Source of the DNA: Pararhizobium antarcticum
GTDB lineage: Bacteria > Pseudomonadota > Alphaproteobacteria > Rhizobiales > Rhizobiaceae
Direction: 5' to 3'
Assembly: GCF_001885585.1 (NCBI RefSeq)
Contig: NZ_LSRP01000072.1
Span: 1-64,000, forward strand
Length of the DNA: 64,000 bases
Shown here: positions 26,857-35,168 of the stretch, in pieces
How positions within the stretch are numbered: position 1 is the first letter of the stretch
How the letters are laid out: the number at the start of each line of letters is the position of its first letter
The notes under the pieces: generated by a model
Told to the model about the DNA's origin: nothing
The model's input: the letters and a program-made list of their open reading frames with translations, nothing else
Database searches by the model: none
Made by a program: the position numbers and the translations under genes

Positions 26857-27557
26857 TGCGTCGCATCCGGAAACACATCGGGACCGAGATCGACGATGGT
26901 GGCGATGTGATGGTTGAGCGCCGAGCAAGCGGCGACCACATCTCCATCGGCGATCGCGTCGATGATCGTGGCATGGCGGCAGGCGGTGGCCACGAGATCG
27001 CGCGGCGTGGACGAGCGCGAAATCTTGAAACGGTGATTGTGGATCAGGCAGCGATGCAGGATCGGATCCAGCGCCGGCAGCTCAGCATCGCGCAGGATGC
27101 GGCGATGGAAATCGCGGTCGTGGGACGCAAGCTCCAACTCGTCGCCGGCTTCCGCCGCCTCCAGCATGTCGGCCAGCAGGCCGCGCAGGTCCGAGACGAG
27201 CGAGGTGCTGCGCGCGCCCATCACCCGGATGATGCCGTTGCATTCGATCTGCTGGCGCACCCGGAACATCTCGACCGCCTCGGCCTCGGTGCATTGTGAC
27301 ACCTGGGTGCCGCGATGGCCGTTGCGCAGCACGAGGCCTTCTTCCTGCAGCTGCAGCAACGCCTCGCGCACCGTGCCCTGGCTGCAGCCGAAATGGGCGG
27401 CAAGCTCAAGCTCTGTCAGCGCAGCGCCGGCGGGCAGAAGACCCAGCATAATCTCGCGCTTCAGCCCATCGAAGGCCGCAGCCGATTTCGGCGGTTTTCG
27501 CTGTGCTGTCTTGCCTGGGACCATGCGACCGAGGCTGCGATCTGAAAAATACGACAT
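26853..27557 (-). CDS. GntR-family (FCD) transcriptional regulator
   Basis: The 234-residue product has an N-terminal winged helix (E-L-E-L-A-A-H-F-G-C-S-Q-G-T-V-R-E-A-L) and an FCD ligand domain with acidic/His metal-site residues (D-R-D-F-H-R near residue 145, H-N-H-R near 170, H-A-T-I near 198). It is the first gene of the minus-strand sugar operon and divergent from the ATPase gene. The palindromes between the two starts are likely its binding sites. It probably senses the sugar or a breakdown product. Confidence 0.88.
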   Translation of the reverse strand: MSYFSDRSLGRMVPGKTAQRKPPKSAAAFDGLKREIMLGLLPAGAALTELELAAHFGCSQGTVREALLQLQEEGLVLRNGHRGTQVSQCTEAEAVEMFRVRQQIECNGIIRVMGARSTSLVSDLRGLLADMLEAAEAGDELELASHDRDFHRRILRDAELPALDPILHRCLIHNHRFKISRSSTPRDLVATACRHATIIDAIADGDVVAACSALNHHIATIVDLGPDVFPDATQ

Positions 27558-27580
27558 CCCAATTCACCCGAATGAGTTGC

Positions 27581-27629
27581 TTGACGTCTCGTCATCATTA
27601 TCGATAATGATATTGATAGATGACGTCAA
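27581..27629. promoter_or_regulatory. Nested palindromic operator between GntR and ATPase genes
   Basis: A perfect 18-base palindrome, ATCATTATCGATAATGAT, lies at 27594-27611. It is framed by TTGACGTC (27581-27588) and GACGTCAA (27622-27629), and by CGTCATC/GATGACG at 27590-27596 and 27619-27625. The position between divergent promoters suggests the FCD regulator site and possibly overlapping promoter elements. Binding is inferred. Confidence 0.65.
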
Positions 27630-27662
27630 GGCCTGAAACTGGCCATGGGAGGAGAGACGGCG

Positions 27663-28733
27663 GTGAGTGCAATATCGTTGAGGCAGGTTCGCAAGTCCTA
27701 TGGCGCACTGCAGGTCATCCACGATGTCGATATCGAAATCGACAGCGGCGAATTCCTGGTTCTGGTCGGCCCCTCCGGCTGTGGGAAGTCGACGCTGCTG
27801 CGGATGATTGCAGGGCTGGAGGACATCTCGGGTGGCGAGCTTTCCATCGGCGGCAAGGTGGTGAACGCATTGCCGCCATCCGATCGCGACATCGCCATGG
27901 TGTTCCAGGATTACGCACTCTATCCGCATATGAGCGTGCGGGAAAACATGGCTTTCGGCCTGAAGATGCGTGGCACGGAGGAGAAAATCGTCGAATCCAG
28001 TGTGGCCAAGGCTGCCGATATCTTGAAGATCCAGTCCCTACTTGATCGCCTGCCGGCGCAATTGTCTGGCGGCCAGCGCCAGCGCGTGGCCATGGGGCGC
28101 GCCATTGTGCGCGAACCCTCGGCCTTTCTGTTCGACGAACCGCTCTCGAACCTTGATGCGGCGTTGCGCATCGAGATGCGTCTGGAAATCGCTAAACTGC
28201 ACAAGCGCATGAAGGCGACCACGGTCTATGTTACCCACGACCAGGTGGAGGCCATGACCCTGGCCGACCGAATTGTTGTCATGAACCGCGGAGTGATCGA
28301 GCAGATCGGTGCGCCACTAGATCTCTATCACAAGCCCGAAAGCCTGTTCGTCGCCCGCTTCATCGGCAGCCCGACGATGAATACGGTCGACGCCACTCTC
28401 AGCCATCGCGACGATGGCGGCATGACGCTTAGCGTCCTGGGGCGCGCCCCAGTGCTGCCGCATCTTCCCTTCGCAGGGCCAGTCACGCTCGGTCTACGCG
28501 CGCACGACCTTGTGCCATGCGAACCGCTGGAGGCGTGGTTCAGCGGCGAAATCGTGGTCACCGAGCGGCTCGGCAGCCAGACCTTCGGCTATGTCGAGGT
28601 TGGCGGCGACCAGATGTTCTCGGTCGAATTCGATCGCGATGCCGTTATCGCCAGCGGCACCCAGATAAACCTGCGCTGCGATCCGCAGGCGGTTCATGTC
28701 TTCGACCGCGAGACCGGGCGGCGGCTCAACTGA
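27663..28733 (+). CDS. Sugar ABC transporter ATP-binding protein (MalK/UgpC type)
   Basis: The product of about 356 residues has Walker [10 protein letters not shown] near residue 38, a Q-loop, the ABC signature L-S-G-G-Q-R-Q-R near 135, Walker B F-L-F-D-E-P near 155, and an H-loop in V-T-H-D-Q. A C-terminal TOBE/regulatory domain follows. GTG 27663 is preferred because GGAGGAG lies 7 bases ahead; ATG 27645 in frame overlaps that site. It is the ATPase for the divergent permease pair, which lacks its own ATPase gene. Confidence 0.9.
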   Translation: MSAISLRQVRKSYGALQVIHDVDIEIDSGEFLVLVGPSGCGKSTLLRMIAGLEDISGGELSIGGKVVNALPPSDRDIAMVFQDYALYPHMSVRENMAFGLKMRGTEEKIVESSVAKAADILKIQSLLDRLPAQLSGGQRQRVAMGRAIVREPSAFLFDEPLSNLDAALRIEMRLEIAKLHKRMKATTVYVTHDQVEAMTLADRIVVMNRGVIEQIGAPLDLYHKPESLFVARFIGSPTMNTVDATLSHRDDGGMTLSVLGRAPVLPHLPFAGPVTLGLRAHDLVPCEPLEAWFSGEIVVTERLGSQTFGYVEVGGDQMFSVEFDRDAVIASGTQINLRCDPQAVHVFDRETGRRLN

Positions 28734-28866
28734 GCCTGATAGTATCATCGCTCAAGCGCGACCAATTCTGAAAAATTTATCGAACAGGAATGTCTTTCGG
28801 AATTGCCTGTCCATCATCGACATCGCTGGCAGTTTTTTGGCGAATCCTCCAGTACGCCTAGCCAAG

Positions 28867-29307
28867 TCAGCGGGCGAAACAGATTGTGTGCGGAAACAGT
28901 CCCACCGGGAGTGCCCAGTCAATAAAGTTGCCAAGCGTCACCCAATCGCCCAACCGGTTCGAAACGATGCCGAGCAGATGCCGCAGATCCCAGAACAGGG
29001 CCGCAGCTTCGGGGTAAAAACTGTCCAGCATCGGAGCGGCCAGCATCCATTCTGCGAGAACGGCCTGAAGCTCCCCATGATTGCCGAGGATCGACCGGCT
29101 ACGCTTCGTAAGCAGGGCCCTGCCCTTGCAATGGCGGATGACACGGAGGTCCTCCAGCGCCCAATGCAGGATGGAGATCGGAGAAAAATCCGGCTCGTTG
29201 AGAACCTTGTTCACCGAATAGAGAATTTCCCGTTCAAACCCTGGGCACTGGAACTCGTGCGCGGCCCATTCGACACATTTCCTGTGAATAGCACCCAGCG
29301 ACTGCAT
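28867..29307 (-). pseudogene. Possible C-terminal remnant of a pRiA4b ORF-3-like plasmid protein
   Basis: A minus-strand frame gives about 146 residues from ATG 29307. The middle reads L-E-D-L-R-V-I-R-H-C-K-G-R-A-L-L-T-K-R, resembling the C-terminal winged-helix-like part of plasmid pRiA4b ORF-3 proteins, with an upstream L-L-T-Y-V-E-Q-N-D in the same frame. The pRiA4b N-terminal domain is absent. It may be a truncated copy in an accessory patch bounded by IS debris. Family assignment is tentative. Confidence 0.35.
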
Positions 29308-29614
29308 TAGCAGAATGCCGTCGTTTTGCTCGACATAGGTGAGAAGCTCATGCCGTTGATGGCAAGTGGGCTTCCTATCACGTCGTGCTGCGACAGAGCC
29401 GGGACAAAAATACAAAGGGCAAGACACAGGAGCGAGAATGCCCAGATTACTCAGCCCCGTCATATGCCCCGACACGATTTGATTTCGAAGCACTGGCCCC
29501 CGCCCATCATACCCAGGAGCCTTGAAGGGATGTGAACCGGCGTCCCGGCAGTAGATGCCTGCGGAGAGACGTCATCCTGGGTTATCGATGGCTACGGTGA
29601 GCGAACGTTGGAAA
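29308..29614. other. Stretch with no recognised complete gene
   Basis: About 300 bases between the pRiA4b-like fragment and vapC. The minus-strand frame of the fragment stays open upstream to about 29493 but without family resemblance beyond residue L-L-T-Y. Nothing else is recognised. Confidence 0.4.
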
Positions 29615-30016
29615 CTAACCCGTCCAGTCTTCCACCCGCAAGCCGGGAACGCGATCAAATTCCCTTCGATTATTCGTAACCATAATCAGCCCACGCGAGC
29701 GAGCATGTCCTGCAATGAGTTGATCATATGGACCGATTGGCGTTCCACTACGTGCCAGTTCAGCCCGCAATTGACCCGTATGGCTTGCTGCCGGCTCATC
29801 GTACGGTAACACTTCAAGGCGCGCCGCGAAGCCCTCCACAACGCGAAGGTTCTTTTCAGGACTGGCTGACTTTTCCGCTCCGTAAATCAGTTCCATCAAA
29901 CTCACCGAGCTGATGCACAATTGATCATGGAAACGATTGAACGCCTCACGCACCTGCTGTGGTCGGTTTTTGATCGTAAAAATGCAAATGTTGGTGTCCA
30001 GCATGAACTTCAGCAT
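29615..30016 (-). CDS. vapC: VapC toxin, PIN-domain endoribonuclease
   Basis: The 133-residue PIN-domain protein has the expected acidic cluster: D7 in M-L-D-T-N, Glu near 42 in L-M-E-L-I-Y-G, Asp near 97 in G-P-Y-D-Q-L-I-A, and Asp near 120 in R-E-F-D-R-V. The motif set fits the tRNA(fMet)-cleaving VapC group. ATG 30016 shares one base with the vapB stop (TAATG), so the pair is co-translated. The length is normal and no lesion is visible, so the toxin looks active. Confidence 0.9.
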   Translation of the reverse strand: MLKFMLDTNICIFTIKNRPQQVREAFNRFHDQLCISSVSLMELIYGAEKSASPEKNLRVVEGFAARLEVLPYDEPAASHTGQLRAELARSGTPIGPYDQLIAGHARSRGLIMVTNNRREFDRVPGLRVEDWTG

Positions 30017-30246
30017 TAAAATGCCTCGCGCTCCTGGGAGGCCGGCTGATCACGCTCACTCATGAAGTCGGATGTGGCCGCCGCTCCTTCGAACCAACTG
30101 TCCCAGACCTCGCCAGCAGGTGCGATAATGCGAGTGCGTCCGACGACGACAATATCGACGCGCTTTACATCATCGGGTAAAGCGACTGCCTTTGGAAGAC
30201 GGATAGCTTGGCTTCGATTGCTCTGGAATACTGCACCCTGCTCCAC
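30016..30246 (-). CDS. vapB: VapB antitoxin (AbrB/MazE-like)
   Basis: The 76-residue product has the AbrB-type DNA-binding start (V-F-Q-S-N-R-S-Q-A-I-R-L-P-K near residues 6-20) and an acidic C-terminal tail that would bind the toxin. The GTG start at 30246 follows GGAAGTAGG. It overlaps vapC by one base. VapB normally neutralises VapC and represses the pair. Confidence 0.85.
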   Translation of the reverse strand: MEQGAVFQSNRSQAIRLPKAVALPDDVKRVDIVVVGRTRIIAPAGEVWDSWFEGAAATSDFMSERDQPASQEREAF

Positions 30247-30281
30247 CCTACTTCCCTCCGGATTGCATCAATGACCCTATG

Positions 30282-30321
30282 ATGTACATAAAGCCCTGAA
30301 TGGGATATGTCAATGGGATAT
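30282..30321. promoter_or_regulatory. Repeats upstream of vapBC, likely autoregulatory operator
   Basis: AATGGGATAT occurs twice in tandem at 30299-30308 and 30312-30321 (13-base period), and an ATGTACAT palindrome lies at 30282-30289. All sit 35-75 bases upstream of the vapB start, where VapB-VapC complexes usually bind. Inferred only. Confidence 0.4.
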
Positions 30322-30544
30322 ACATTAGGCCGCGCCGCGAATTTGCGATACGCGACATATCCCGGTGCCTTCGCACTGATGGGAGACGAACCGCCGCTAC
30401 GGAGAAAATCCATATATTCCAAATTTTAAGCCGGTTTTTGGCATAAGCATGTTTATGGAATTGCCTTTAAGGGACACGATGTCACTTCGGTGCATTGGTC
30501 AGGATGCGCTTGCCAGACTGATCGACTGGATGCTGGTCATTAGT

Positions 30545-30743
30545 CCCTTGCTGTGATTTCCTGCACTGCGAAGGGCGAGCCTGCCTGGCCGCCAATGGCT
30601 TTGTTCAAGACGATTCTGCTATCGATCTGGTACGACTTGTCCAACGTCGAGCTCGCCGAGGCGCTGGACGACAGAGCATCATTCTGACGGTTTTGCAGGT
30701 TCTCGGTATCTGAGGCAACGCCGGACCAAACGGCTTTCGTGCG
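30545..30743 (+). pseudogene. IS5-family transposase N-terminal fragment, interrupted by another IS5 copy
   Basis: The plus-strand frame reads W-P-P-M-A-L-F-K-T-I-L-L, W-Y-D-L-S-N-V-E-L-A-E-A-L-D-D-R-A-S-F, then a TGA where relatives have Arg, then R-F-C-R-F and T-P-D-Q-T-A-F-V-R. This is the N-terminal part of a different IS5-group transposase. It stops exactly where the terminal repeat of the intact IS5 copy begins at 30744. Confidence 0.7.
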
Positions 30744-31857
30744 GCGTTGGTGCACGGATCCGAAGCATCGCGGATCTCGGTCTTTGATGACGCGGGCTAT
30801 GCTACGTTTGACGAGCGGCGAACGGATTTCGGGGTTGCGGATGCAAGCATGCGGTTGAGGACAGCACAGCCGATGGCGACTTCCGTCTGCTGAGCTTGAA
30901 ATGACCGAGCCCGCAGACGGCGCCCGATGATGGACTTGTATCGTCCGATGGCAGTCTCGACCAACGCGCGCCTTCCGCAGCCGGTGGGGGCTTGCCACTT
31001 CATCCGGCCGTCTTTGATTATTACAGCGACATGCTCATCCCTTTGCCCGGGCGGTTGTTCGCCGTTAGGTTCGACCGCGTTGGCGCGCGGCGGAATGACG
31101 ATGGCAGCATCGGCGCTGTGGCCGATGATCGCGTCGTAGGTGGGCTTTCCATCATAGGCGCCATCGGCGGTGAACCGCCCGATTGGACCGTCGATCTGAT
31201 CGAGAAGTAGGCCCACCTGCGAGGCATCACCCGTGTCCTGCTCGGTCATTGTGTGGGCGATGATCTCGCCGCTATCGGCATCCAGCGCCAGATGCAACTT
31301 GCGCCAACCGCGACGAGATTTGGCGCCATGTTTCTCCTCCAGCCACTGGCCCGCGCCATAGATTTGAAGGCCAGTGCTGTCGACAAGAACATGCACCGGC
31401 CCGTCCGGTGGTCCTTGCCGATCAGGCCGTCTGTTGGGCGATCGACACGTCCGCGCCCGTCGACTGAGCGTGGTATGATCAGGGACGGCGAGCGCCAGCC
31501 CCATCATTTGCAGCAGCGATGCCAGAAATCCTTCGGCCTGGCGCAGTCGTAGACCGAATACCAGGCCCAGCGTCAAGGCGGACTCAATCGCGAGATCGGA
31601 ATAGCGCGGCTGACCGCCGCGGTTCTTGCGTCGTGGGGCAGCCCAACCAACAAGCGCTTCCGGCGTCAGCCACAGGGTCAGACTGCAGCGACGACGAAGG
31701 CCCGTCTCATATTCCGACCAGTTCGTCACCTTGACTTTCATCTTGCCTATTCGGTGGCGGCGGGAAGAATTATGTTTGAAAGGCATCGCTGCGGCACCGG
31801 CTACTGAGTTTGCAGCCCGCCTACACCTTGATAGCTAAATGATCCGTGCACCAACGC
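30744..31857 (-). mobile_element. IS5-family insertion sequence, apparently complete
   Basis: Terminal inverted repeats GCGTTGGTGCACGGATC (30744-30760) and its complement (31841-31857) enclose one intact transposase gene. A second, diverged terminal-repeat copy (GTGCACCAACGCT) lies 55-70 bases outside the right end at 31911-31923. The left end has interrupted an older IS5 fragment. Confidence 0.75.
30797..31786 (-). CDS. IS5-family DDE transposase
   Basis: The 329-residue transposase has DDE elements in order: Asp in V-L-V-D-S-T-G-L near residue 137, Asp in D-G-A-Y-D-G-K-P near 196, and Glu in L-V-E-T-A-I-G-R-Y-K near 283. The N-terminus carries the K-V-T-N-W-S-E-Y-E-T-G-L-R-R pattern shared with the degenerate copies at 6.2, 14.0 and 62.8 kb. 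No stop or frameshift is visible, so it is the only apparently functional IS5 transposase in the window. Confidence 0.9.
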   Translation of the reverse strand: MPFKHNSSRRHRIGKMKVKVTNWSEYETGLRRRCSLTLWLTPEALVGWAAPRRKNRGGQPRYSDLAIESALTLGLVFGLRLRQAEGFLASLLQMMGLALAVPDHTTLSRRARTCRSPNRRPDRQGPPDGPVHVLVDSTGLQIYGAGQWLEEKHGAKSRRGWRKLHLALDADSGEIIAHTMTEQDTGDASQVGLLLDQIDGPIGRFTADGAYDGKPTYDAIIGHSADAAIVIPPRANAVEPNGEQPPGQRDEHVAVIIKDGRMKWQAPTGCGRRALVETAIGRYKSIIGRRLRARSFQAQQTEVAIGCAVLNRMLASATPKSVRRSSNVA

Positions 31858-32030
31858 TAAGCTGGTGGGGATCTCAGCCGAATAAGCAAAAATCGTTGAA
31901 ATTGTTATTCGTGCACCAACGCTCTCCGCTGTGTGACCTCTAAAGATCACAACTCTGGCACACTGCGATGCCGTCTGGGGAGGGCGGCAACCACCCCATC
32001 TTGTTCCGACCCGAGGTATGCTCAAGACCG

Positions 32031-32753
32031 CTAGGGACCCGTCCGACGAAAATCATAGCGGGTGACGCTCAGACAATTGGCAATGCCCGCCATTTCAAGC
32101 ACCTTGCTCGCCCCTGAACCGCCCTTGCTCTTGAGCCGCAACCGGATGACACCGCGGATGGATTTCAGCGACACCAGTGTCGCCTGAAAATCGACTGAGA
32201 TTTTCGCCGCGGCAGAAGCTGCAGGCAAATTTGCCACTTCGCCTTTGAACGAGCGCGGCGTGACCTTTGACCAGCGCACTGCCTGCTCACTGGACTGATC
32301 GCGCATCTTGTCTGGATTGAATGAACCACCCCAGGCCATCTGACGCGGAATGATAATGCCCTTGAGAATCGGGGTGAGCAACGCGTCCAATCCGGGCGGG
32401 CAGCCCTGACTGGAGATCGGCGTGGCTGTCCCGACCCAGCTACCGTCGAGCGGAACCACAACCTTGTCGGGAAGCAGGCGCAGGGGACATTCGTCATTGC
32501 CCCCCGCCAGAATATTGATGTCCCGAAGCGGCAGGCGTGACCACATCACCTGGCCGTTATACTCGACAAGCTTGACCTCACCCTCTCCCGGCGGCGGCGG
32601 GTCAATGCCCAGAACGACGGTGGCCTCATCGACGGTGATCGAGGACAACGCGCACACGCATCCCTTTTCGCCACAGGTGGCGAGCACAAGTTTTTCCTCC
32701 GCCAGCACAGGCATGGCAAGGAGACACAAAATCAATGCAAGGAGTGCGCGCAT
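32031..32753 (-). CDS. Secreted protein of unknown function, third gene of the vWA operon
   Basis: The 240-residue product has a clear signal peptide (L-L-A-L-I-L-C-L-L-A-M-P-V-L-A, cleavage near residue 18) and then a mature part with cysteines near residues 27, 32, 34, 89 and 118, suggesting disulfides in the periplasm. I recognise no domain. Its start lies 3 bases after the vWA gene stop, so the two are co-translated and probably work together outside the inner membrane. Confidence 0.7.
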   Translation of the reverse strand: MRALLALILCLLAMPVLAEEKLVLATCGEKGCVCALSSITVDEATVVLGIDPPPPGEGEVKLVEYNGQVMWSRLPLRDINILAGGNDECPLRLLPDKVVVPLDGSWVGTATPISSQGCPPGLDALLTPILKGIIIPRQMAWGGSFNPDKMRDQSSEQAVRWSKVTPRSFKGEVANLPAASAAAKISVDFQATLVSLKSIRGVIRLRLKSKGGSGASKVLEMAGIANCLSVTRYDFRRTGP

Positions 32754-32756
32754 GGT

Positions 32757-35168
32757 CTACTCCGTAATGGTCTGTGGCACGAGCAGCGCCCTGATATCGG
32801 ATGCCTCCAGCCCGCCAGGGTCGATCGCGGTCCCGTTGAAGCGGTTCAGCGTTTCCGCTGAGGCGACGACAGGCTTTTGAGCTTCCGCACCCGCCGCCGT
32901 GCCGCCGCCTAGCAACGCGCCCATCATGTCGAGCGCCTGCTGCTTGCCCGGATCTGTGCCCGCCATCTTCTTCATCATCTCGCCGACCATCTCCCCGACG
33001 GAGCCTGCCCGCAGCGGGCTATCCGCTGTGGGCGCGAGTTCCGCCTTGCGCTCGGGCTTGGTGAAGGCAAGCGTCGCCCGAATGATTTCGAAAGCCGAGA
33101 GTGTTTCGGTGCTCTGGCTCTCAAAACGGCACAGCTTGCCCATCGAGACGTCGACACAGGGGCCATTCGAAGCGACCCACTGACGGGGATTGAGGACGAT
33201 TGTGGGGATTTCGTCTCCATTCGCCGGACCGAAGAACGTTACCGAGGGAAGCTCCGATTGCGCCCCGCCCGCTGTCTCGTAGAACAGCGGGAAATCGGTA
33301 TGCCAACCGGTAGGAAGCAGGAAAGACAGGCCGGTTTCGACATCCTGATGGGCGCATGGAACGGCCTGTTCGCAGAGATAGCCAGTATCCTCGCCCATGC
33401 CTTCACTTTCGAATGGTTCTTTTTGTTCAGGCTGAGGTTCGTCTTTCAGGCCAATGATGAACTCGTTCTTGGCGCCGGCATAGACGGTCACCGTGCCGGC
33501 AAAAATCATGCCCTCGGCAGTGCCTTCCACATCATAGACCCCTGGCTCGAACCGTGCCGACACAGGGCCTGTGCTGGTCTCGTTCATCGCCCAGGCTTCA
33601 GGAGATACCGGCTGACCGGGCTGAGGCACTGCTGACCACTGAACTTGTTTACCTGCAAATTCGGGCGGAACATCGAAGGTGACGTCAGCCATCACCACAG
33701 CTTCATCCACGGAGGCTTCGTTGACGATGGTGATTGGCCGCACCGCCAGTTCCCGCTCGTTTGCAAAGCGATAAGCCAGCTCGTAGGCGCCTGGCTCGGA
33801 CGGTGTGGGCAATGTCACAGGGTTATTGCCGCGCACATTTGCGTAGCTGATATAGCTCGTGTCACCCGGCACCCGCAGCAGGATGTAATCACCATTGGAG
33901 CCCGGACCTGACCAGCCAACCTGAACGTCGCTGTCAGCTTCCGTCTCGTCGGGGGCGGAAAGGCTGGCGGAAAGCGGAGGAATGCTGGTCCCTTCCACCA
34001 CCACGGTGATCGACCGGGTGGCAATCGTTTCGCGGTCATTCAGGATGTAGGCAAGCTCGTAGCTTCCCGGCTCGTCCGGCATCCGGAGTGTGACGGGGTT
34101 GTTGTCCTTGACATAATCATAGGAGGAGTAGCTGTCTTCGCCGGGACGGCGGATGCGGATATTGTCATAGGCTGCGTCGGGCCCGACCCATTTGACAGGC
34201 ACCAGCTGGCCGACGAGTGCCTGCTCCGGTGCGGAAAGCGAAACCGGCGCTTCAATCACTATGATAGGCCTGCGGGCGACAATATCTTGATCGCTGCTGA
34301 CATAACGCAGCTCGTAGGATCCAGTCTGGCCCGGCATCTGGATTGTGGCGGGGTTGCCGGAAGAGGCATAAACAAAAGCCGCATGATCGCTGTCACCGAC
34401 GGTTCCGATTTCGATCGTGTCCAGTGCCTTGGCCTCAGTCACGGACCAGCCTACCTGAATTTCCGAGCCCATCGGCGCTTCGTCCGGCGCCGTCAGGCCA
34501 GCCTGTGGCAGTGCTGCGGGTTCCAGTTCCGGTTTTGCCGCGACTTCGTTGACCGTCGCGTTCAGGGCGTCAGTCAAATCCTTGGCGTTGCTGGCCTGAA
34601 TGTAACGTCCACCAGTGTTTTCGGCGAGACAGGCAACCTGTGCGCCTTCTTCCCTGGTCAGGCCGAAGCCGACGACATGGGCGGTGAACTTCAGCCCGCC
34701 AGCTTCCAGTTCCCTTCCAAGCGCACAGGGGTCGGCTTCGCAGGTTTCAAGCCCGTCAGTGACCAGCACGACGGTCGCCTCTTCCTCCGTGTAGCGCAGG
34801 GAAATGGCGGCGCGGCGAACTGCTTCGGTGAGCGGCGTCTTGCCGAGAAAGCGCATTTTGTTGACCGCATCAAGAATGCCGGCGGATGTCCCTTTTGCAG
34901 CCGGGACCATCAGTTCGATGTCTTCGCAGCTGCCCTTGCGCCGATGGCCATAGGCCATAAGCCCCAGTTCGCGGTCCGGAGAAATCGTTCCCAGAACCGT
35001 CGCAACCGTCTCCTGGGCAATCTCCAGTTTGGCGCGCCCGTCGATCTGTCCCCACATCGAGCCGGAGCCATCCATGACGATGATCGTGCGGCCTTCGGCC
35101 ATGGCAGTCGAGGCAGAGGTGAGAAGGACGAGGCCTCCCAATGCAGATTTCACGAATGTCGATTTCAT
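32757..35168 (-). CDS. Secreted von Willebrand factor A protein with Ig-like repeats
   Basis: The 803-residue protein has a signal peptide (ending A-M-A near residue 24), then a vWA domain with an intact MIDAS start D-G-S-G-S-M-W near residue 33 and V-L-V-T-D-G-L-E-T-C near 135. About three repeats of roughly 90 residues follow (S-L-S-A-P-E or L-T-A-P-D-E start, then V-x-W, G-S-Y-E-L-R/A-Y near the end, and R-x-I-x-V-V), at about 220-310, 310-400 and 410-500. A Pro/Glu-rich C-terminal half follows. It likely acts as a metal-dependent adhesion or assembly scaffold in the periplasm. It overlaps the upstream membrane-protein gene by ATGA. Confidence 0.8.
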   Translation of the reverse strand: MKSTFVKSALGGLVLLTSASTAMAEGRTIIVMDGSGSMWGQIDGRAKLEIAQETVATVLGTISPDRELGLMAYGHRRKGSCEDIELMVPAAKGTSAGILDAVNKMRFLGKTPLTEAVRRAAISLRYTEEEATVVLVTDGLETCEADPCALGRELEAGGLKFTAHVVGFGLTREEGAQVACLAENTGGRYIQASNAKDLTDALNATVNEVAAKPELEPAALPQAGLTAPDEAPMGSEIQVGWSVTEAKALDTIEIGTVGDSDHAAFVYASSGNPATIQMPGQTGSYELRYVSSDQDIVARRPIIVIEAPVSLSAPEQALVGQLVPVKWVGPDAAYDNIRIRRPGEDSYSSYDYVKDNNPVTLRMPDEPGSYELAYILNDRETIATRSITVVVEGTSIPPLSASLSAPDETEADSDVQVGWSGPGSNGDYILLRVPGDTSYISYANVRGNNPVTLPTPSEPGAYELAYRFANERELAVRPITIVNEASVDEAVVMADVTFDVPPEFAGKQVQWSAVPQPGQPVSPEAWAMNETSTGPVSARFEPGVYDVEGTAEGMIFAGTVTVYAGAKNEFIIGLKDEPQPEQKEPFESEGMGEDTGYLCEQAVPCAHQDVETGLSFLLPTGWHTDFPLFYETAGGAQSELPSVTFFGPANGDEIPTIVLNPRQWVASNGPCVDVSMGKLCRFESQSTETLSAFEIIRATLAFTKPERKAELAPTADSPLRAGSVGEMVGEMMKKMAGTDPGKQQALDMMGALLGGGTAAGAEAQKPVVASAETLNRFNGTAIDPGGLEASDIRALLVPQTITE

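Noticed and set aside
30165-30422. 85-codon minus-strand frame overlapping vapB
   Set aside because: Different frame from the clear VapB product, with no family resemblance; it also covers the likely operator.
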